Below, one piece after another: positions 52,661 through 61,751 of a DNA stretch of 64,000 nucleotides. Origin of the DNA: Clostridia bacterium (GTDB lineage: Bacteria > Bacillota > Clostridia > Christensenellales > Aristaeellaceae). The stretch lies in assembly GCA_017447185.1 (NCBI GenBank), contig JAFSOC010000008.1:1-64000 (forward strand), in the 5' to 3' direction. The notes beneath the pieces are model-generated. The model saw only the letters and a program-made list of their open reading frames with translations, searched no databases and was not told the origin of the DNA. Each line of letters opens with the position of its first letter. Position 1 is the first letter of the stretch. A program made the translations under genes and the position numbers.

Positions 52661-52688
52661 GATCCTTCGACTGCGCTCAGGATGACAC
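52661..52688 (+). repeat. REP-like intergenic palindrome, copy 2
   Basis: GATCCTTCGACTGCGCTCAG followed by GATGACAC, one base longer than the copy at 4854-4880. It too lies just after a gene's 3' end. Confidence 0.7.
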
Positions 52689-52752
52689 ACTGAACTGGCG
52701 GGATTTATCCTGGCAGCGGGAGATTTTGACTGACAGGCTTTTTGGGCATTTG

Positions 52753-52784
52753 AAAAGGCCGGGGCTTTACAGCTCCGGCCTTTT
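52753..52784. terminator. bidirectional terminator
   Basis: AAAAGGCCGGGGCT pairs with AGCTCCGGCCTTTT around TTAC (one mismatch). It serves metH and the convergent symporter. Confidence 0.8.
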
Positions 52785-52796
52785 GGGTGGCTTTCT

Positions 52797-54392
52797 TCAG
52801 GGTTCTTCGGTTTCGATGGAGTCTTTGGCCAGGACGGTGACCTTGCGCTGGTAGCAGGCGAAGATGCCGTCCACGGCGGCTTTGTCGGGCTTCTTCGAGA
52901 GGAGGCTGACCAGGGGCACCAGGATCAGGCCGGCGATCATGCAGAAGGCACCGGCGTTGATGGGGGACTGGAGGAAGCCCAGGTTCAGGCTGAAGACCTT
53001 CAGATTGGTGAACATATCGATGGTCATGAAGACGGTGGAGAAGATCATGGACGCCCAGCAGCCGGCGGCGGTGGTGCGCTTCCAGTAGAGGCCGTAGAGG
53101 AAGGGGGCCAGGAAAGCACCGGCCATGGCACCCCAGCTGATGCCCATGGCCTGGGCGATGAAGGCGATGCCGGTCTTGCTCTGGAAGATGGCCAGGGCGG
53201 CGGAGATCACGATGAAGACCACGATCAGGATCCGCAGGGTGAGAAGCTGTTTCTTCTCATCCATCTTCCTGGAGATGCGGCCCTTGATCAGGTCCAGGGT
53301 GACAGTGGAGGAAGAGGTGAGCACCAGGGAGGACAGGGTGGACATCGAGGCGGAAAGCACCAGGATGATCACGACCGCCAGCAGGAAGGGGCTCAGGTTG
53401 GAGAGCATGGTGGGGATGACGTTGTCGAAGCCGCCCTGGGGATTGCCGCCGGCCGCGGCGCCCAGCTCCTCGGAGAAGAGACGGCCGAAGCCGCCCAGGA
53501 AGTAGCAGCCGCCGGCAACGATGATGGCGAAGAAGGTGGAGATGATGGTTCCCTTATGGATGGAGCTTTCACTCTTGATGGCATAGAACTTGCCGATCAT
53601 CTGGGGCAGGCCCCAGGTGCCCAGGGAGGTGAGGATCACGACGCCCAGGAGGCTCAGGGGATCCGGACCGAAGAAGGAATTGAAGATGCCGGGGACTTCG
53701 CCGTTGGGGATCGTGGGATCCGAGGCGGCGGCCAGGCCGTTGAGCGACTCCATGAAGCCGCCCTTGCTGCCGAGGACGGCGGCGATGACGGCGACAATGC
53801 CCACCAGCATGATCAGGCCCTGGATAAAGTCATTGACCGCGGTGGCCATATAGCCGCCGACGATGACGTAGATGGCGGTGAGGACGGCCATGGCGATAAC
53901 GCAGACAGAATAGTCGATACTGAAGGCCATGCCGAAGAGGCGGCTGAGGCCGTTATACAGCGAGGCGGTGTAGGGGATCATGAAGATGAAGATCACGATG
54001 GAGGCGGCGATCTTCAGCGAGGGCGCGGAGAAGCGCTTCTCGAAGAAGTCCGGCATGGTGGCGCTGCCGAGGTGCTGCGTCATGACACGGGTGCGCCGGC
54101 CGAGGATGACCCAGGCCAGGAAGGAGCCAATGATCGCGTTGCCGATGCCGACCCAGGTGGCGGCGATGCCGAACTTCCAGCCGAACTGGCCGGCATAGCC
54201 GACGAAGATAACGGCGGAGAAATAGGAGGTGCCGTAGGCGAAGGCGGTCAGCCAGGGGCCGACGCTGCGGCCGCCGAGGACGAAGCCGTTGACATCGGTG
54301 GAGTTTTTGCGGCAGTAGAAGCCGACAAAAATCATGACACCGAAGAACACCAGGAGCATACCGATTTTGAGTGCGAGATCACCGAACGACAT
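52797..54392 (-). CDS. sodium:solute symporter (SSS family)
   Basis: The 531-residue protein has about 13 membrane helices. GGRSVGPWLTAFAYGTSYFSAVIFVGYAGQ and the later SSLVLTSSSTVTLDL fit the SSS family (proline/pantothenate type). It couples solute uptake to sodium. A T-box leader and promoter lie upstream, so it probably imports an amino acid. AAGAAGGG precedes the ATG. Solute unproven. Confidence 0.88.
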   Translation of the reverse strand: MSFGDLALKIGMLLVFFGVMIFVGFYCRKNSTDVNGFVLGGRSVGPWLTAFAYGTSYFSAVIFVGYAGQFGWKFGIAATWVGIGNAIIGSFLAWVILGRRTRVMTQHLGSATMPDFFEKRFSAPSLKIAASIVIFIFMIPYTASLYNGLSRLFGMAFSIDYSVCVIAMAVLTAIYVIVGGYMATAVNDFIQGLIMLVGIVAVIAAVLGSKGGFMESLNGLAAASDPTIPNGEVPGIFNSFFGPDPLSLLGVVILTSLGTWGLPQMIGKFYAIKSESSIHKGTIISTFFAIIVAGGCYFLGGFGRLFSEELGAAAGGNPQGGFDNVIPTMLSNLSPFLLAVVIILVLSASMSTLSSLVLTSSSTVTLDLIKGRISRKMDEKKQLLTLRILIVVFIVISAALAIFQSKTGIAFIAQAMGISWGAMAGAFLAPFLYGLYWKRTTAAGCWASMIFSTVFMTIDMFTNLKVFSLNLGFLQSPINAGAFCMIAGLILVPLVSLLSKKPDKAAVDGIFACYQRKVTVLAKDSIETEEP

Positions 54393-54424
54393 GAGACAAC
54401 CCTTCTTTCCGGGGTCCGCCGAGC

Positions 54425-54681
54425 AAGAAAAAGCCCCTGTGTCCGGACAGACACAGAGGGCGAAATTACTCGCGGTACCACCTCAGTTTTACTGCAAAAG
54501 CAGCCTCAGGATACTGACATATCCGTAACGCTGTAACGGGCGTACCCGGCGTTCCTACTTCCCATGCGGGGTTGGGATTGCTGCTCCGGAGGGTAATTCG
54601 GAAAAGGGCCCTGACCGCCTTGCACCGGCCGGCGGCTCTCTGGACAGGGGAGCGTTCTTCCTACTGGATCTCCTTCATCGC
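54425..54681 (-). ncRNA. T-box riboswitch with terminator
   Basis: On the minus strand AGGTGGTACCGCG (54483-54471) is the T-box sequence that pairs with uncharged tRNA's NCCA end. A terminator follows: GCCCTCTGTGTC/GACACAGGGGC with five T (54461-54428). Upstream is a long stem-loop region (Stem I). I cannot fix the specifier codon by eye; Tyr, Thr and Pro triplets overlap in the likely loop near 54598-54585. Confidence 0.88.
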
Positions 54682-54687
54682 GCTGTC

Positions 54688-54716
54688 ATTCTATTACGGC
54701 GAAGTGGCAGAGTCAA
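54688..54716 (-). promoter_or_regulatory. promoter of the T-box/symporter transcript
   Basis: Minus strand TTGACT (54716-54711), 17-base spacer, TAGAAT (54693-54688). Confidence 0.7.
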
Positions 54717-54751
54717 GAGAGGGAACAGAGGAAAAACAACAACCGAATCTG

Positions 54752-54779
54752 TTGACAGGGGGTTCGGTTGTGATATAAT
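54752..54779 (+). promoter_or_regulatory. promoter of the thiamine operon
   Basis: TTGACA (54752-54757), 16-base spacer, TATAAT (54774-54779). It diverges from the symporter promoter 36 bases away. Confidence 0.75.
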
Positions 54780-54800
54780 TTGGACTGTCCTTCGGGACAT

Positions 54801-54890
54801 GTCGCTGGGGGTGCCTTCTGGCTGAGAGGACTTGATACGGTCCGACCCTTGGAACCTGATGTAGGTTATCCTACCGTAGGGAAGCGCGGA
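54801..54890 (+). ncRNA. TPP riboswitch (THI element)
   Basis: GGGGGTGCC, GGCTGAGAGG, ACCCTTGGAACCTGATGTAGG, TTATCCTACCGTAGGGAAG are the classic conserved blocks of the thiamine pyrophosphate aptamer. The 3' GGGAAGCGC can pair with the terminator's 5' arm, giving the switch. High TPP turns off the thiamine uptake operon. Confidence 0.95.
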
Positions 54891-54903
54891 CCGGATCTTT
54901 ACG

Positions 54904-54930
54904 GCGCTTCCAACTGCGGAAGCGCTTTTT
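54904..54930 (+). terminator. TPP-controlled terminator
   Basis: GCGCTTCC (54904-54911), loop AACTGC, GGAAGCGC (54918-54925), then five T. It is the expression platform of the riboswitch. Confidence 0.88.
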
Positions 54931-54959
54931 CATTAACATTTTTGAGGAGGAATTCTGCC

Positions 54960-55256
54960 ATGGAAGCCAGTGTTGCCATTCAGTCCCTGCCCGCGGTTGC
55001 GGACGACGAGGAACTCTGCCGGATCGTGGACGAGGTGATCGCCTATATCGCGTCCACGGGATACAACTATTTCGTGGGTCCCTTTGAGACCACGATTGAA
55101 GGACCCTATGACGAGCTGATGGACATCGTGAAGGAATGCCAGCACATCGCCATTAAGGCCGGGGCGCCCGCGGTGGCCGCCTATGTGAAGATTTCCTACA
55201 AGCCTGAAGGAGAGGTTCTTTCGATTGAAAAGAAGATCGGAAAGTATCAGGGATAA
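54960..55256 (+). CDS. thiamine-binding protein (MTH1187/YkoF type)
   Basis: The 98-residue protein has VAIQSLPAVAD, and GYNYFVGPFETTIEGPYDELMDIVKECQ, the pattern of the small MTH1187/YkoF thiamine-binding fold. It may bind thiamine or its pyrimidine part in the cytoplasm. First gene after the TPP switch; AGGAGG-type site. Confidence 0.85.
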   Translation: MEASVAIQSLPAVADDEELCRIVDEVIAYIASTGYNYFVGPFETTIEGPYDELMDIVKECQHIAIKAGAPAVAAYVKISYKPEGEVLSIEKKIGKYQG

Positions 55257-56007
55257 GCTGCTGCCCGCCGGGGCGTTCCTGCTGATCCTGGGGATCTGGT
55301 GGGTGCTGTCGCTGACGGGATGGATTCCGCAGTACATGCTGCCCTCGCCGGTGGACGTGGTGAAGGCATTCATTGCGGACTTCCCGAACCTGATGAGCCA
55401 CGCCTGGGTCTCCGTCGAGGAGGCGCTGATCGGCCTGGCCATCGGTACGGCGCTGGCCTTTGCCCTGGCCTGCGGGATGGACCGGTTCCTGAACCTGGAG
55501 AAGGCAGTGCTGCCGCTGCTGGTGGCCTCCCAGACGATCCCGACCATCGCCATCGCGCCGCTGCTGGTGCTGTGGATGGGATTCGGCGTGGCGCCGAAGA
55601 TCGCGCTGGTAGTGATCACTACGTTCTTCCCGATCGCGGTGGGGCTGCTGGACGGATTCAAGAGCGCGGACGCAGACGCGGTGGCGCTGCTGCGGTCCAT
55701 GGGAGCAAAGAGGGGCCAGATCTTCCGGCACGTGAAGTTTCCCGCGGCGCTGCCCTATTTTTTCTCGGGACTGCGGATCTCCGCCTCCTACGCGGTGGTG
55801 GGCGCGGTGATTTCGGAATGGCTGGGCGGATTCGAGGGCCTGGGCGTGTACATGACCCGGGCGCGGAAAGCCTATGCGTTTGACAAGATGTTTGCGGTGA
55901 TCTTCCTGGTGGTGATCGTGAGCCTGGTGCTGATGCGCCTGGTGACGCTGCTGCGGACGGTCTCCATGCCATGGATGGGAAAAGCAAAAAAGGAGAGAGA
56001 AGCATGA
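55225..56007 (+). CDS. ABC transporter permease, thiamine precursor type (ThiX-like)
   Basis: The 260-residue protein has about six membrane helices and the EAA loop GAKRGQIFRHVKFPAALPYFFSGLRIS, as in SsuC/ThiX permeases. It starts at TTG with AAGGAG ten bases upstream and overlaps the previous gene by 32 bases. Takes up hydroxymethylpyrimidine or a related molecule with 56004 and 57009. Confidence 0.88.
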   Translation: MKRRSESIRDKLLPAGAFLLILGIWWVLSLTGWIPQYMLPSPVDVVKAFIADFPNLMSHAWVSVEEALIGLAIGTALAFALACGMDRFLNLEKAVLPLLVASQTIPTIAIAPLLVLWMGFGVAPKIALVVITTFFPIAVGLLDGFKSADADAVALLRSMGAKRGQIFRHVKFPAALPYFFSGLRISASYAVVGAVISEWLGGFEGLGVYMTRARKAYAFDKMFAVIFLVVIVSLVLMRLVTLLRTVSMPWMGKAKKEREA

Positions 56008-57002
56008 AGAAAGCAATTGCCCTGATCCTGGGACTGACGATGATCCTGGCGGCCTGCGGCTGCTGCGCGGATGGCGTGCAGGAACTGATCCCGATCGTAT
56101 TCTGCCTGGACTGGACACCGAACACGAACCACACCGGCGTATATGTCGCGAAGGCCCTGGGATATTACGAGGGAGCCGGGCTGGACGTGACGATTGTGCA
56201 GCCGCCGGAAGACGGGGCGGTGCTGATGTGCGCGGCGGGCCAGGCCCAGTTCGCGGTGGACGCCCAGGATACCATTGCGCCTGCCCTGGACCGGGACGAT
56301 CCGCTGGGTGTGACCGCGGTGGCCGCGATCCTGCAGCACAACACCTCCGGCATCCTGAGCCGGGCGGGGGACGGCATCACCTCCCCCAGGGGGCTGGAGG
56401 GCAAGGTCTACTCCACCTGGGAGATTCCGACGGAGCTGGAGATGATCCGCTACTGCATGGAAAAGGAAGGGGCGGACTTCAATACAGTGAAACTGATTCC
56501 CAACAACCTGACGGATGAACCTGCCGCGCTGCGGGCCCACCAGACGGACGCGGTATGGGTGTTCTACGGCTGGAGCGGCATCCGGGCGGAAGTCAGCGGC
56601 GTGGAATGCGATTACTGGGATTTCGCCTCCCTGGCGAGTGAGCTGGACTACTACACCCCCGTGATCCTGGCCAACAACGATTTCCTGCAGAGGGATCCGG
56701 AAACGGCGAAAGCCTTCCTGAAAGCCACGGCGCAGGGATATGCCTACGCCATCGAGCACCCGCAGGAAGCGGCGGAAATGCTGATCGCCGGGGACACCAC
56801 GGGATCGCTGGAGGACGCGCGGGAACTGGTGATGGCCAGCCAGGAATGGATCTCCGCCCGGTACCGGGCGGCCGAACCCGCATGGGGCCGGTTTGACCCG
56901 GAGAGGTGGAACGGATTCTACAGCTGGCTGTACAAAAACGGACTGACCACCCGGGACCTGACCGGCACCGGATTCTCCAACGACTACCTGCCTGAGGAAT
57001 AA
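56004..57002 (+). CDS. ABC transporter substrate-binding protein (NMT1/THI5-like, ThiY-type)
   Basis: The 332-residue protein has a lipoprotein-like signal (LAACGCC). FCLDWTPNTNHTGVYVAKALGYYEGAGLDV is the NMT1/THI5 signature of pyrimidine-binding proteins. ATGA overlap with the permease. Binds a thiamine precursor outside the cell. Confidence 0.9.
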   Translation: MKKAIALILGLTMILAACGCCADGVQELIPIVFCLDWTPNTNHTGVYVAKALGYYEGAGLDVTIVQPPEDGAVLMCAAGQAQFAVDAQDTIAPALDRDDPLGVTAVAAILQHNTSGILSRAGDGITSPRGLEGKVYSTWEIPTELEMIRYCMEKEGADFNTVKLIPNNLTDEPAALRAHQTDAVWVFYGWSGIRAEVSGVECDYWDFASLASELDYYTPVILANNDFLQRDPETAKAFLKATAQGYAYAIEHPQEAAEMLIAGDTTGSLEDARELVMASQEWISARYRAAEPAWGRFDPERWNGFYSWLYKNGLTTRDLTGTGFSNDYLPEE

Positions 57003-57008
57003 GAACGG

Positions 57009-57752
57009 ATGGAACTGCTGAGAGCGGAAGGAATCACCAAGGCGTTTGACGGGAAGAGCGTGCTGCAGGACGTGACGGTCGCCCTGGAGGAGGGAGAACT
57101 GGTTTCCATCCTGGGGCTGAGCGGATCCGGAAAGACCACGCTTTTGAACATCATCTCCGGGCTGATCCGTCCGGACGCGGGAAAGGTGATCCTGCAGGGA
57201 TGGGATGTGACCGGGAGACCCGGGCAGATCAGCTACATGCTGCAGAAGGACCTGCTGCTGGAGCACAAGCGGGTGATCGATAACGTATGCCTGCCGCTGG
57301 TGATCACCGGGATAAAGAAGGAAGAGGCCCGGAAACAGGCGGACGCGTATTTCGGGCGCTTCGGCCTGGAAGGAACGCAGATGCTGTATCCCTCCCAGCT
57401 TTCGGGCGGCATGCGGCAGCGGGCGGCCCTGCTGCGGACCTGGCTGTGCTCCCACGGGGTGGTGCTGCTGGACGAGCCCTTCTCCGCGCTGGACATGATC
57501 ACGAAGGCGCAGATGCACGAATGGTACCTGTCCATGATGCGGAGCATCAATCTGTCCACAATCCTGATTACCCACGACGTGGACGAGGCGATCCTGCTGT
57601 CGGACCGGATCTGCCTGCTGACCGGAACCCCCGGCATGATCCGGGAGGAAATCCGGATCGATACGCCCCGGGAGGAGCGGAAGGATTTTGCGCTGACGCC
57701 GGAATTCCTGGGGTACAAGCAGCGGGTGACGGCGGCGCTGCGGGAAGCGTAA
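57009..57752 (+). CDS. ABC transporter ATPase (ThiZ-type)
   Basis: The 247-residue protein has Walker A GLSGSGKTTL, signature LSGGMRQRAALLR, Walker B VVLLDEPFSALD and switch His in LITHDVDEA. Powers the permease at 55225. Six bases after the binding protein. Confidence 0.93.
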   Translation: MELLRAEGITKAFDGKSVLQDVTVALEEGELVSILGLSGSGKTTLLNIISGLIRPDAGKVILQGWDVTGRPGQISYMLQKDLLLEHKRVIDNVCLPLVITGIKKEEARKQADAYFGRFGLEGTQMLYPSQLSGGMRQRAALLRTWLCSHGVVLLDEPFSALDMITKAQMHEWYLSMMRSINLSTILITHDVDEAILLSDRICLLTGTPGMIREEIRIDTPREERKDFALTPEFLGYKQRVTAALREA

Positions 57753-57776
57753 AGCAAGGGAAAGGAGCGGTACGGA

Positions 57777-58436
57777 ATGCCGCGGTGTGTGATCGTCAGC
57801 GGGGCGCCCATCGGGGATTATGAACGGATCCGGGGATACCTGCGGGAGGACGATTTCTATCTCTTCTGCGACGGCGGACTGCGCCACAGCGCCGGGCTGC
57901 GGGCGGAGCCGGACCTGGTGGTGGGGGACTTTGACTCCCACGAAAAACCTGAAGGCAGGGCGGAGATCATTGCCCTGCCCCGGGAGAAGGACGACACGGA
58001 CACGGTGTTCGCCGCCCGGGAGGCGGTGCGCCGGGGATTCGACGACTTCCTGCTGGTGGGCGCCGCCGGCGGGCGGATGGACCACACCATCGGAAACCTG
58101 TCGCTGCTGCACTGGCTGGCGGAACAAAGGAAAACGGCGGTGCTGGCGGACGACTGGTCGGACATGCGGGTGGTGCGCCGGGAAAAGGTGCAGATCCCGG
58201 ATGATGTCAAATACTTTTCGCTGCTGAACATCTGCGGCGTGGCCCGGGGGATTGACATCACCGGGGCGAAATACCCGCTGGAAAACGGGGAGATCCGCTG
58301 CGACTGGCAGTACGGGATCAGCAACGAAGTGATTCCCGGGGGGACGGCAACGGTGTCCGTGCGGGAGGGGAGCCTGCTGCTGATGCAGGTATACCGGGAC
58401 CCGCAGGCGGAGGAAAACCGGAAAAAGCAGGTTTGA
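57777..58436 (+). CDS. thiamine pyrophosphokinase
   Basis: The 219-residue protein has LFCDGGLRHS, LVVGDFDS, REKDDTDT and GAAGGRMDHTIGN, all active-site blocks of TPK. It makes TPP, the riboswitch ligand, from thiamine and ATP. Last gene of the thiamine operon. Confidence 0.93.
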   Translation: MPRCVIVSGAPIGDYERIRGYLREDDFYLFCDGGLRHSAGLRAEPDLVVGDFDSHEKPEGRAEIIALPREKDDTDTVFAAREAVRRGFDDFLLVGAAGGRMDHTIGNLSLLHWLAEQRKTAVLADDWSDMRVVRREKVQIPDDVKYFSLLNICGVARGIDITGAKYPLENGEIRCDWQYGISNEVIPGGTATVSVREGSLLLMQVYRDPQAEENRKKQV

Positions 58437-58461
58437 CCGGGAAAAGCGCAAAGCGTATAAT
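58433..58461 (+). promoter_or_regulatory. promoter of the Lgt-like gene
   Basis: TTGACC (58433-58438) overlapping the TPK stop, 17-base spacer, TATAAT (58456-58461). Confidence 0.7.
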
Positions 58462-58532
58462 ACAGGGGACCGGTTCCGCGAGGGAGCCGGCCCCCTTTCC
58501 GATAATCGGGAACAGATGGAGGATGGTAAAAG

Positions 58533-59501
58533 ATGCTGCTTACAGACAGCCCGGTCTTTGCGGTCGGGATGATGATCGCCGGCCTGGTCGCCGGAACCGC
58601 ATTCTATTATTACCGGCTGAAGAAGGAAGGCCTTCCGGGGATCGCGGCTATCTGGGCCGCGCTGCTGGGATCCGTGCTGGTGCTGCCCTGCGCGAAGATC
58701 GGATACCTGCTGCATGACCTGTTTGCCAACCTGTTTGACGGATATTTCGACGAAGTGCTGTCGGTGCGGCCGGAGCACCTTTCCTTCATCGGCGGGTGCA
58801 TCGGATTCCTGTGCGGCGTGATGATCGCAGGGAAGATCTGCGGCATCAGGGCGGGGAAGGCGCTGGACCTGTTTGCGGCGCCGGGATGCCTGTTCCTGTT
58901 CCTGGCGCGGATCGCCGAGGGCGGCATGGACACCATCGGCACCTCCGGCGCGCTGGAGAACCCCTGGGTGAACTTCTTCCCGCTGACGATGCAGAACAGC
59001 TGGGGAGACGCGTACCTGAGCGTATACGTTCTGGAAGCGCTGACGGCGCTTTGCTGCATGATCTTTGCCCTGAAGCAGCAGGGGAAGACGGACCGGCAGG
59101 GCCTGATCTTCGAAAAGACGGCGGTATGCCTGCTGGGCGCCCAGATCGGATGGGAAATGCTGCTGCAGTACCCCTACGTGCGGTCCTTCTACTTCAGCTT
59201 CGTGAGCCTGGAGCAGGTGCTGTGCGCGGTGCTGTTCGCCTTCTTCGTGATCCGGGGATGCGTGAAGACCAGGAAGTGGTGGCCCATCCCGGTGATGCTG
59301 GCATTGCTTGGCTGCAGCGCCTTCTTCCAGTTCCTGCGGGACAACAAGATTGAATTCATCTTCAACGAGGGCTGGGAATGGCTGGCGGAGAACGTGTGGA
59401 CCATCTCCAACGTGGCGTTTATCCTGATTTCCATCGGCCTGATCGCCGTGGGCCTGGCGGCCCTGCGGCCGAAACGGGCGAAAAAAACAGAAAAAGTGTA
59501 A
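58533..59501 (+). CDS. Lgt-like (prolipoprotein diacylglyceryl transferase-fold) membrane protein
   Basis: The 322-residue protein has about seven or eight membrane helices. VRPEHLSFIGGCIGF and GKALDLFAAPGCLFLFLARIAEG recall the H-x-x-x-x-G-G and RxGN regions of Lgt, but the RxGNFxN signature is replaced by RIAEGGMDTIG. It may be an Lgt paralogue with altered activity. Monocistronic. Confidence 0.7.
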   Translation: MLLTDSPVFAVGMMIAGLVAGTAFYYYRLKKEGLPGIAAIWAALLGSVLVLPCAKIGYLLHDLFANLFDGYFDEVLSVRPEHLSFIGGCIGFLCGVMIAGKICGIRAGKALDLFAAPGCLFLFLARIAEGGMDTIGTSGALENPWVNFFPLTMQNSWGDAYLSVYVLEALTALCCMIFALKQQGKTDRQGLIFEKTAVCLLGAQIGWEMLLQYPYVRSFYFSFVSLEQVLCAVLFAFFVIRGCVKTRKWWPIPVMLALLGCSAFFQFLRDNKIEFIFNEGWEWLAENVWTISNVAFILISIGLIAVGLAALRPKRAKKTEKV

Positions 59502-59540
59502 AAAATATAAACAACTTTGTCAGAGAATTGTAATAAACTC

Positions 59541-59569
59541 TTGCAATCTTCTTATAAATAAGATACAAT
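59541..59569 (+). promoter_or_regulatory. promoter of the two-component operon
   Basis: TTGCAA (59541-59546), 17-base spacer, TACAAT (59564-59569). Confidence 0.7.
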
Positions 59570-59602
59570 CTTACCGATAATGGTTACGAAAGGGTGTTAT
59601 CG

Positions 59603-60295
59603 GTGGGAAAGCGCATTCTCCTTGTTGACGATGAGCCTCTGATCCTCAAGGGTCTGAAGTATACGCTGGAACAGGAAGGATACGAGACGGAAAGCGCCAT
59701 GGACGGAGAAGAGGCGCTCTCCATGTTTGAGTCCGGCAGTTTTGACCTGATCCTGCTGGACGTGATGCTGCCGAAGCTGGACGGAATTTCCGTATGCCAG
59801 CGCATCCGTGAACGCAGCGATATCCCGATCATCATGCTGACCGCCAAGGGCGAGGACATGGACAAGATCCTCGGCCTGGAATACGGCGCAGACGACTATA
59901 TGACGAAGCCCTTCAACATCCTGGAGGTCAAGGCCAGGATCAAGACCATACTCCGCCGGGTATCCGGCAACATGCAGCAGCAAGAGCACCGGGTGATCCG
60001 GGTGCATGACATGGAGATCAACCTGGTGAAGCGCAGCGTGACGCTGGGCGGCAAGGACGTGAAGCTGACCGCCAAGGAATTTGACCTGCTGCAGATGTTC
60101 GTAACCAACCGCGGGACCGTGTTCAGCCGGGAACAGATGCTTGAAACCGTCTGGAAGTACGACTACGCCGGCGATGCCCGCACGGTGGATGTGCATATCC
60201 GCCGCCTGAGGGAAAAGATTGAGCGGGACACCTCAAAGCCTGAATTCATCTTTACCAAATGGGGAGTTGGTTACTATTTCACCGACCAGGACTAA
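59603..60295 (+). CDS. OmpR/PhoB-family response regulator
   Basis: The 230-residue protein has a receiver domain (LLVDDEPLILKGL, phospho-Asp in LILLDVMLPKLDG, Thr in IMLTAK, Lys in TKPF) and a winged-helix C-terminus (LTAKEFDLLQMFV, RTVDVHIRRLREKIE, GVGYYF). GTG at 59603 has AAAGGG ahead; a GTG at 59594 is too close to it. Operon with the kinase and GerMN lipoprotein. Confidence 0.93.
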   Translation: MGKRILLVDDEPLILKGLKYTLEQEGYETESAMDGEEALSMFESGSFDLILLDVMLPKLDGISVCQRIRERSDIPIIMLTAKGEDMDKILGLEYGADDYMTKPFNILEVKARIKTILRRVSGNMQQQEHRVIRVHDMEINLVKRSVTLGGKDVKLTAKEFDLLQMFVTNRGTVFSREQMLETVWKYDYAGDARTVDVHIRRLREKIERDTSKPEFIFTKWGVGYYFTDQD

Positions 60296-61751
60296 GCACG
60301 CATTTGCATTCGGAGCCAGCATCAGGTGGAAAATCCTGCTGGCTTTTTTTGTCATTGTGGGGCTGTCCTTCGGAGTTGCAGCCACGAACCTGACCGGTCT
60401 TGTAAGAAACTACCTGTTTGAACAGAAGACGCGCGAGGACAGCCTGCTGACGGAAAAGGCGGCGGCCGCCGCGGCGCCTTATTTTGCCGCGGCATCCGCG
60501 GAGGACGTGAACCAGGTGCTGGAGGAAAACGCCCAGGCCATGGACGGACGGCTGATGCTGATCGACCAGGACGGCAAGGTGCAGTACGACACGATGCGGC
60601 TGATGAGCGGCCACCGGCTGCAGCTGGACGAGGTGCTGCGGGTGCTGAACGGCAGCGCGGAGCAGGCCTACGGCATGCACGATCCCGGGGAAGCCGGCGC
60701 GGATAAAATGGGCGGAAACGACTACAGCGGCCAGCTGGCCTACAGTGTGCACGCCATGGACGGCCCGGACGGGCCGGTGGGGGCGCTTTTGTTCGTCAGC
60801 CGGATCCAGTCGCTGATGGATTCGCTGTCCACGGTGCAGTGGAAGCTGATCAGCGTATTCGCGGTGATCATGATCGCGGCGCTGGTGCTGGCGCTGTTTC
60901 TGAGCCAGATCCTGACCAAGCCGATCACGAACCTGAGCCGCTCCATGCGGAAGATGGGAAAGGGCGACCTGAGCGTCCGCGTGCCGGAGAAGGGCAGCGG
61001 AGAGCTGCGGGAACTGGCGGAAAACTACAACATCATGGCGGCCCAGCTGGAACGGCTGGACAAGACGAGGAACCAGTTCGTGTCCAACGCGAGCCACGAG
61101 CTGAAGACACCGCTGGCCACGATGAAGATCATGCTGGAATCGGTGATGTACCAGCCGGACATGCCGGAGGAGCTGCGCCGGGAATTCATGCAGGACATGA
61201 ACCACGAGATTGACCGGCTGACGGGCATCGTGACGGACCTGCTGACGCTGACCCGGACGGACAGCGAAAAGGGCGAGATGAAGCACGAGCCGGTGGACAT
61301 GAGCGCACTGACGGTGGAGGTCGTGCACATGCTGACGCCGGTGGCGGAGAAGCGGGGACAGCGGCTGGAAAGCAGCATCGAGCAGGGACTGCAGATCCTG
61401 GGCGACAAGGCGCGGCTGAACCAGATCCTTTACAACCTGACAGACAACGCCATCAAGTATTCCCCGGACGGCGGGCGGATTTTCGTTTCCCTGGCGAAAG
61501 AAGGGGACCGGCTGGCCTGGCGGGTGCGGGACAACGGCGTGGGCATCCCGAAGGAAGACCAGGAGCACATCTTCGAACGTTTTTACCGGGTGGACAAGGC
61601 GCGGAGCCGGGAGACCGGCGGCACGGGCCTGGGCCTGAGCATTGTGAAACAGATGGTATCCATGCACGGGGGCGAGATCTCCGTGCGCAGCGAGCCGGGA
61701 CACGGATCCGAATTCCGGGTGAGTTTTCCGGAGGGAGGTGCAGGCAAATGA
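60219..61751 (+). CDS. sensor histidine kinase
   Basis: The 510-residue protein has two membrane helices (about 36-58 and 205-228) flanking an extracellular sensor, HAMP, HisKA (SNASHELKTPLATMKI, His) and HATPase (NLTDNAIKYSPDGG, DNGVGIPKEDQ, GGTGLGLSI). No ATG fits the start; TTG at 60219 has GAGGGA upstream and would overlap the regulator by 77 bases. Partner of 59603. Confidence 0.9.
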   Translation: MSGTPQSLNSSLPNGELVTISPTRTKHAFAFGASIRWKILLAFFVIVGLSFGVAATNLTGLVRNYLFEQKTREDSLLTEKAAAAAAPYFAAASAEDVNQVLEENAQAMDGRLMLIDQDGKVQYDTMRLMSGHRLQLDEVLRVLNGSAEQAYGMHDPGEAGADKMGGNDYSGQLAYSVHAMDGPDGPVGALLFVSRIQSLMDSLSTVQWKLISVFAVIMIAALVLALFLSQILTKPITNLSRSMRKMGKGDLSVRVPEKGSGELRELAENYNIMAAQLERLDKTRNQFVSNASHELKTPLATMKIMLESVMYQPDMPEELRREFMQDMNHEIDRLTGIVTDLLTLTRTDSEKGEMKHEPVDMSALTVEVVHMLTPVAEKRGQRLESSIEQGLQILGDKARLNQILYNLTDNAIKYSPDGGRIFVSLAKEGDRLAWRVRDNGVGIPKEDQEHIFERFYRVDKARSRETGGTGLGLSIVKQMVSMHGGEISVRSEPGHGSEFRVSFPEGGAGK

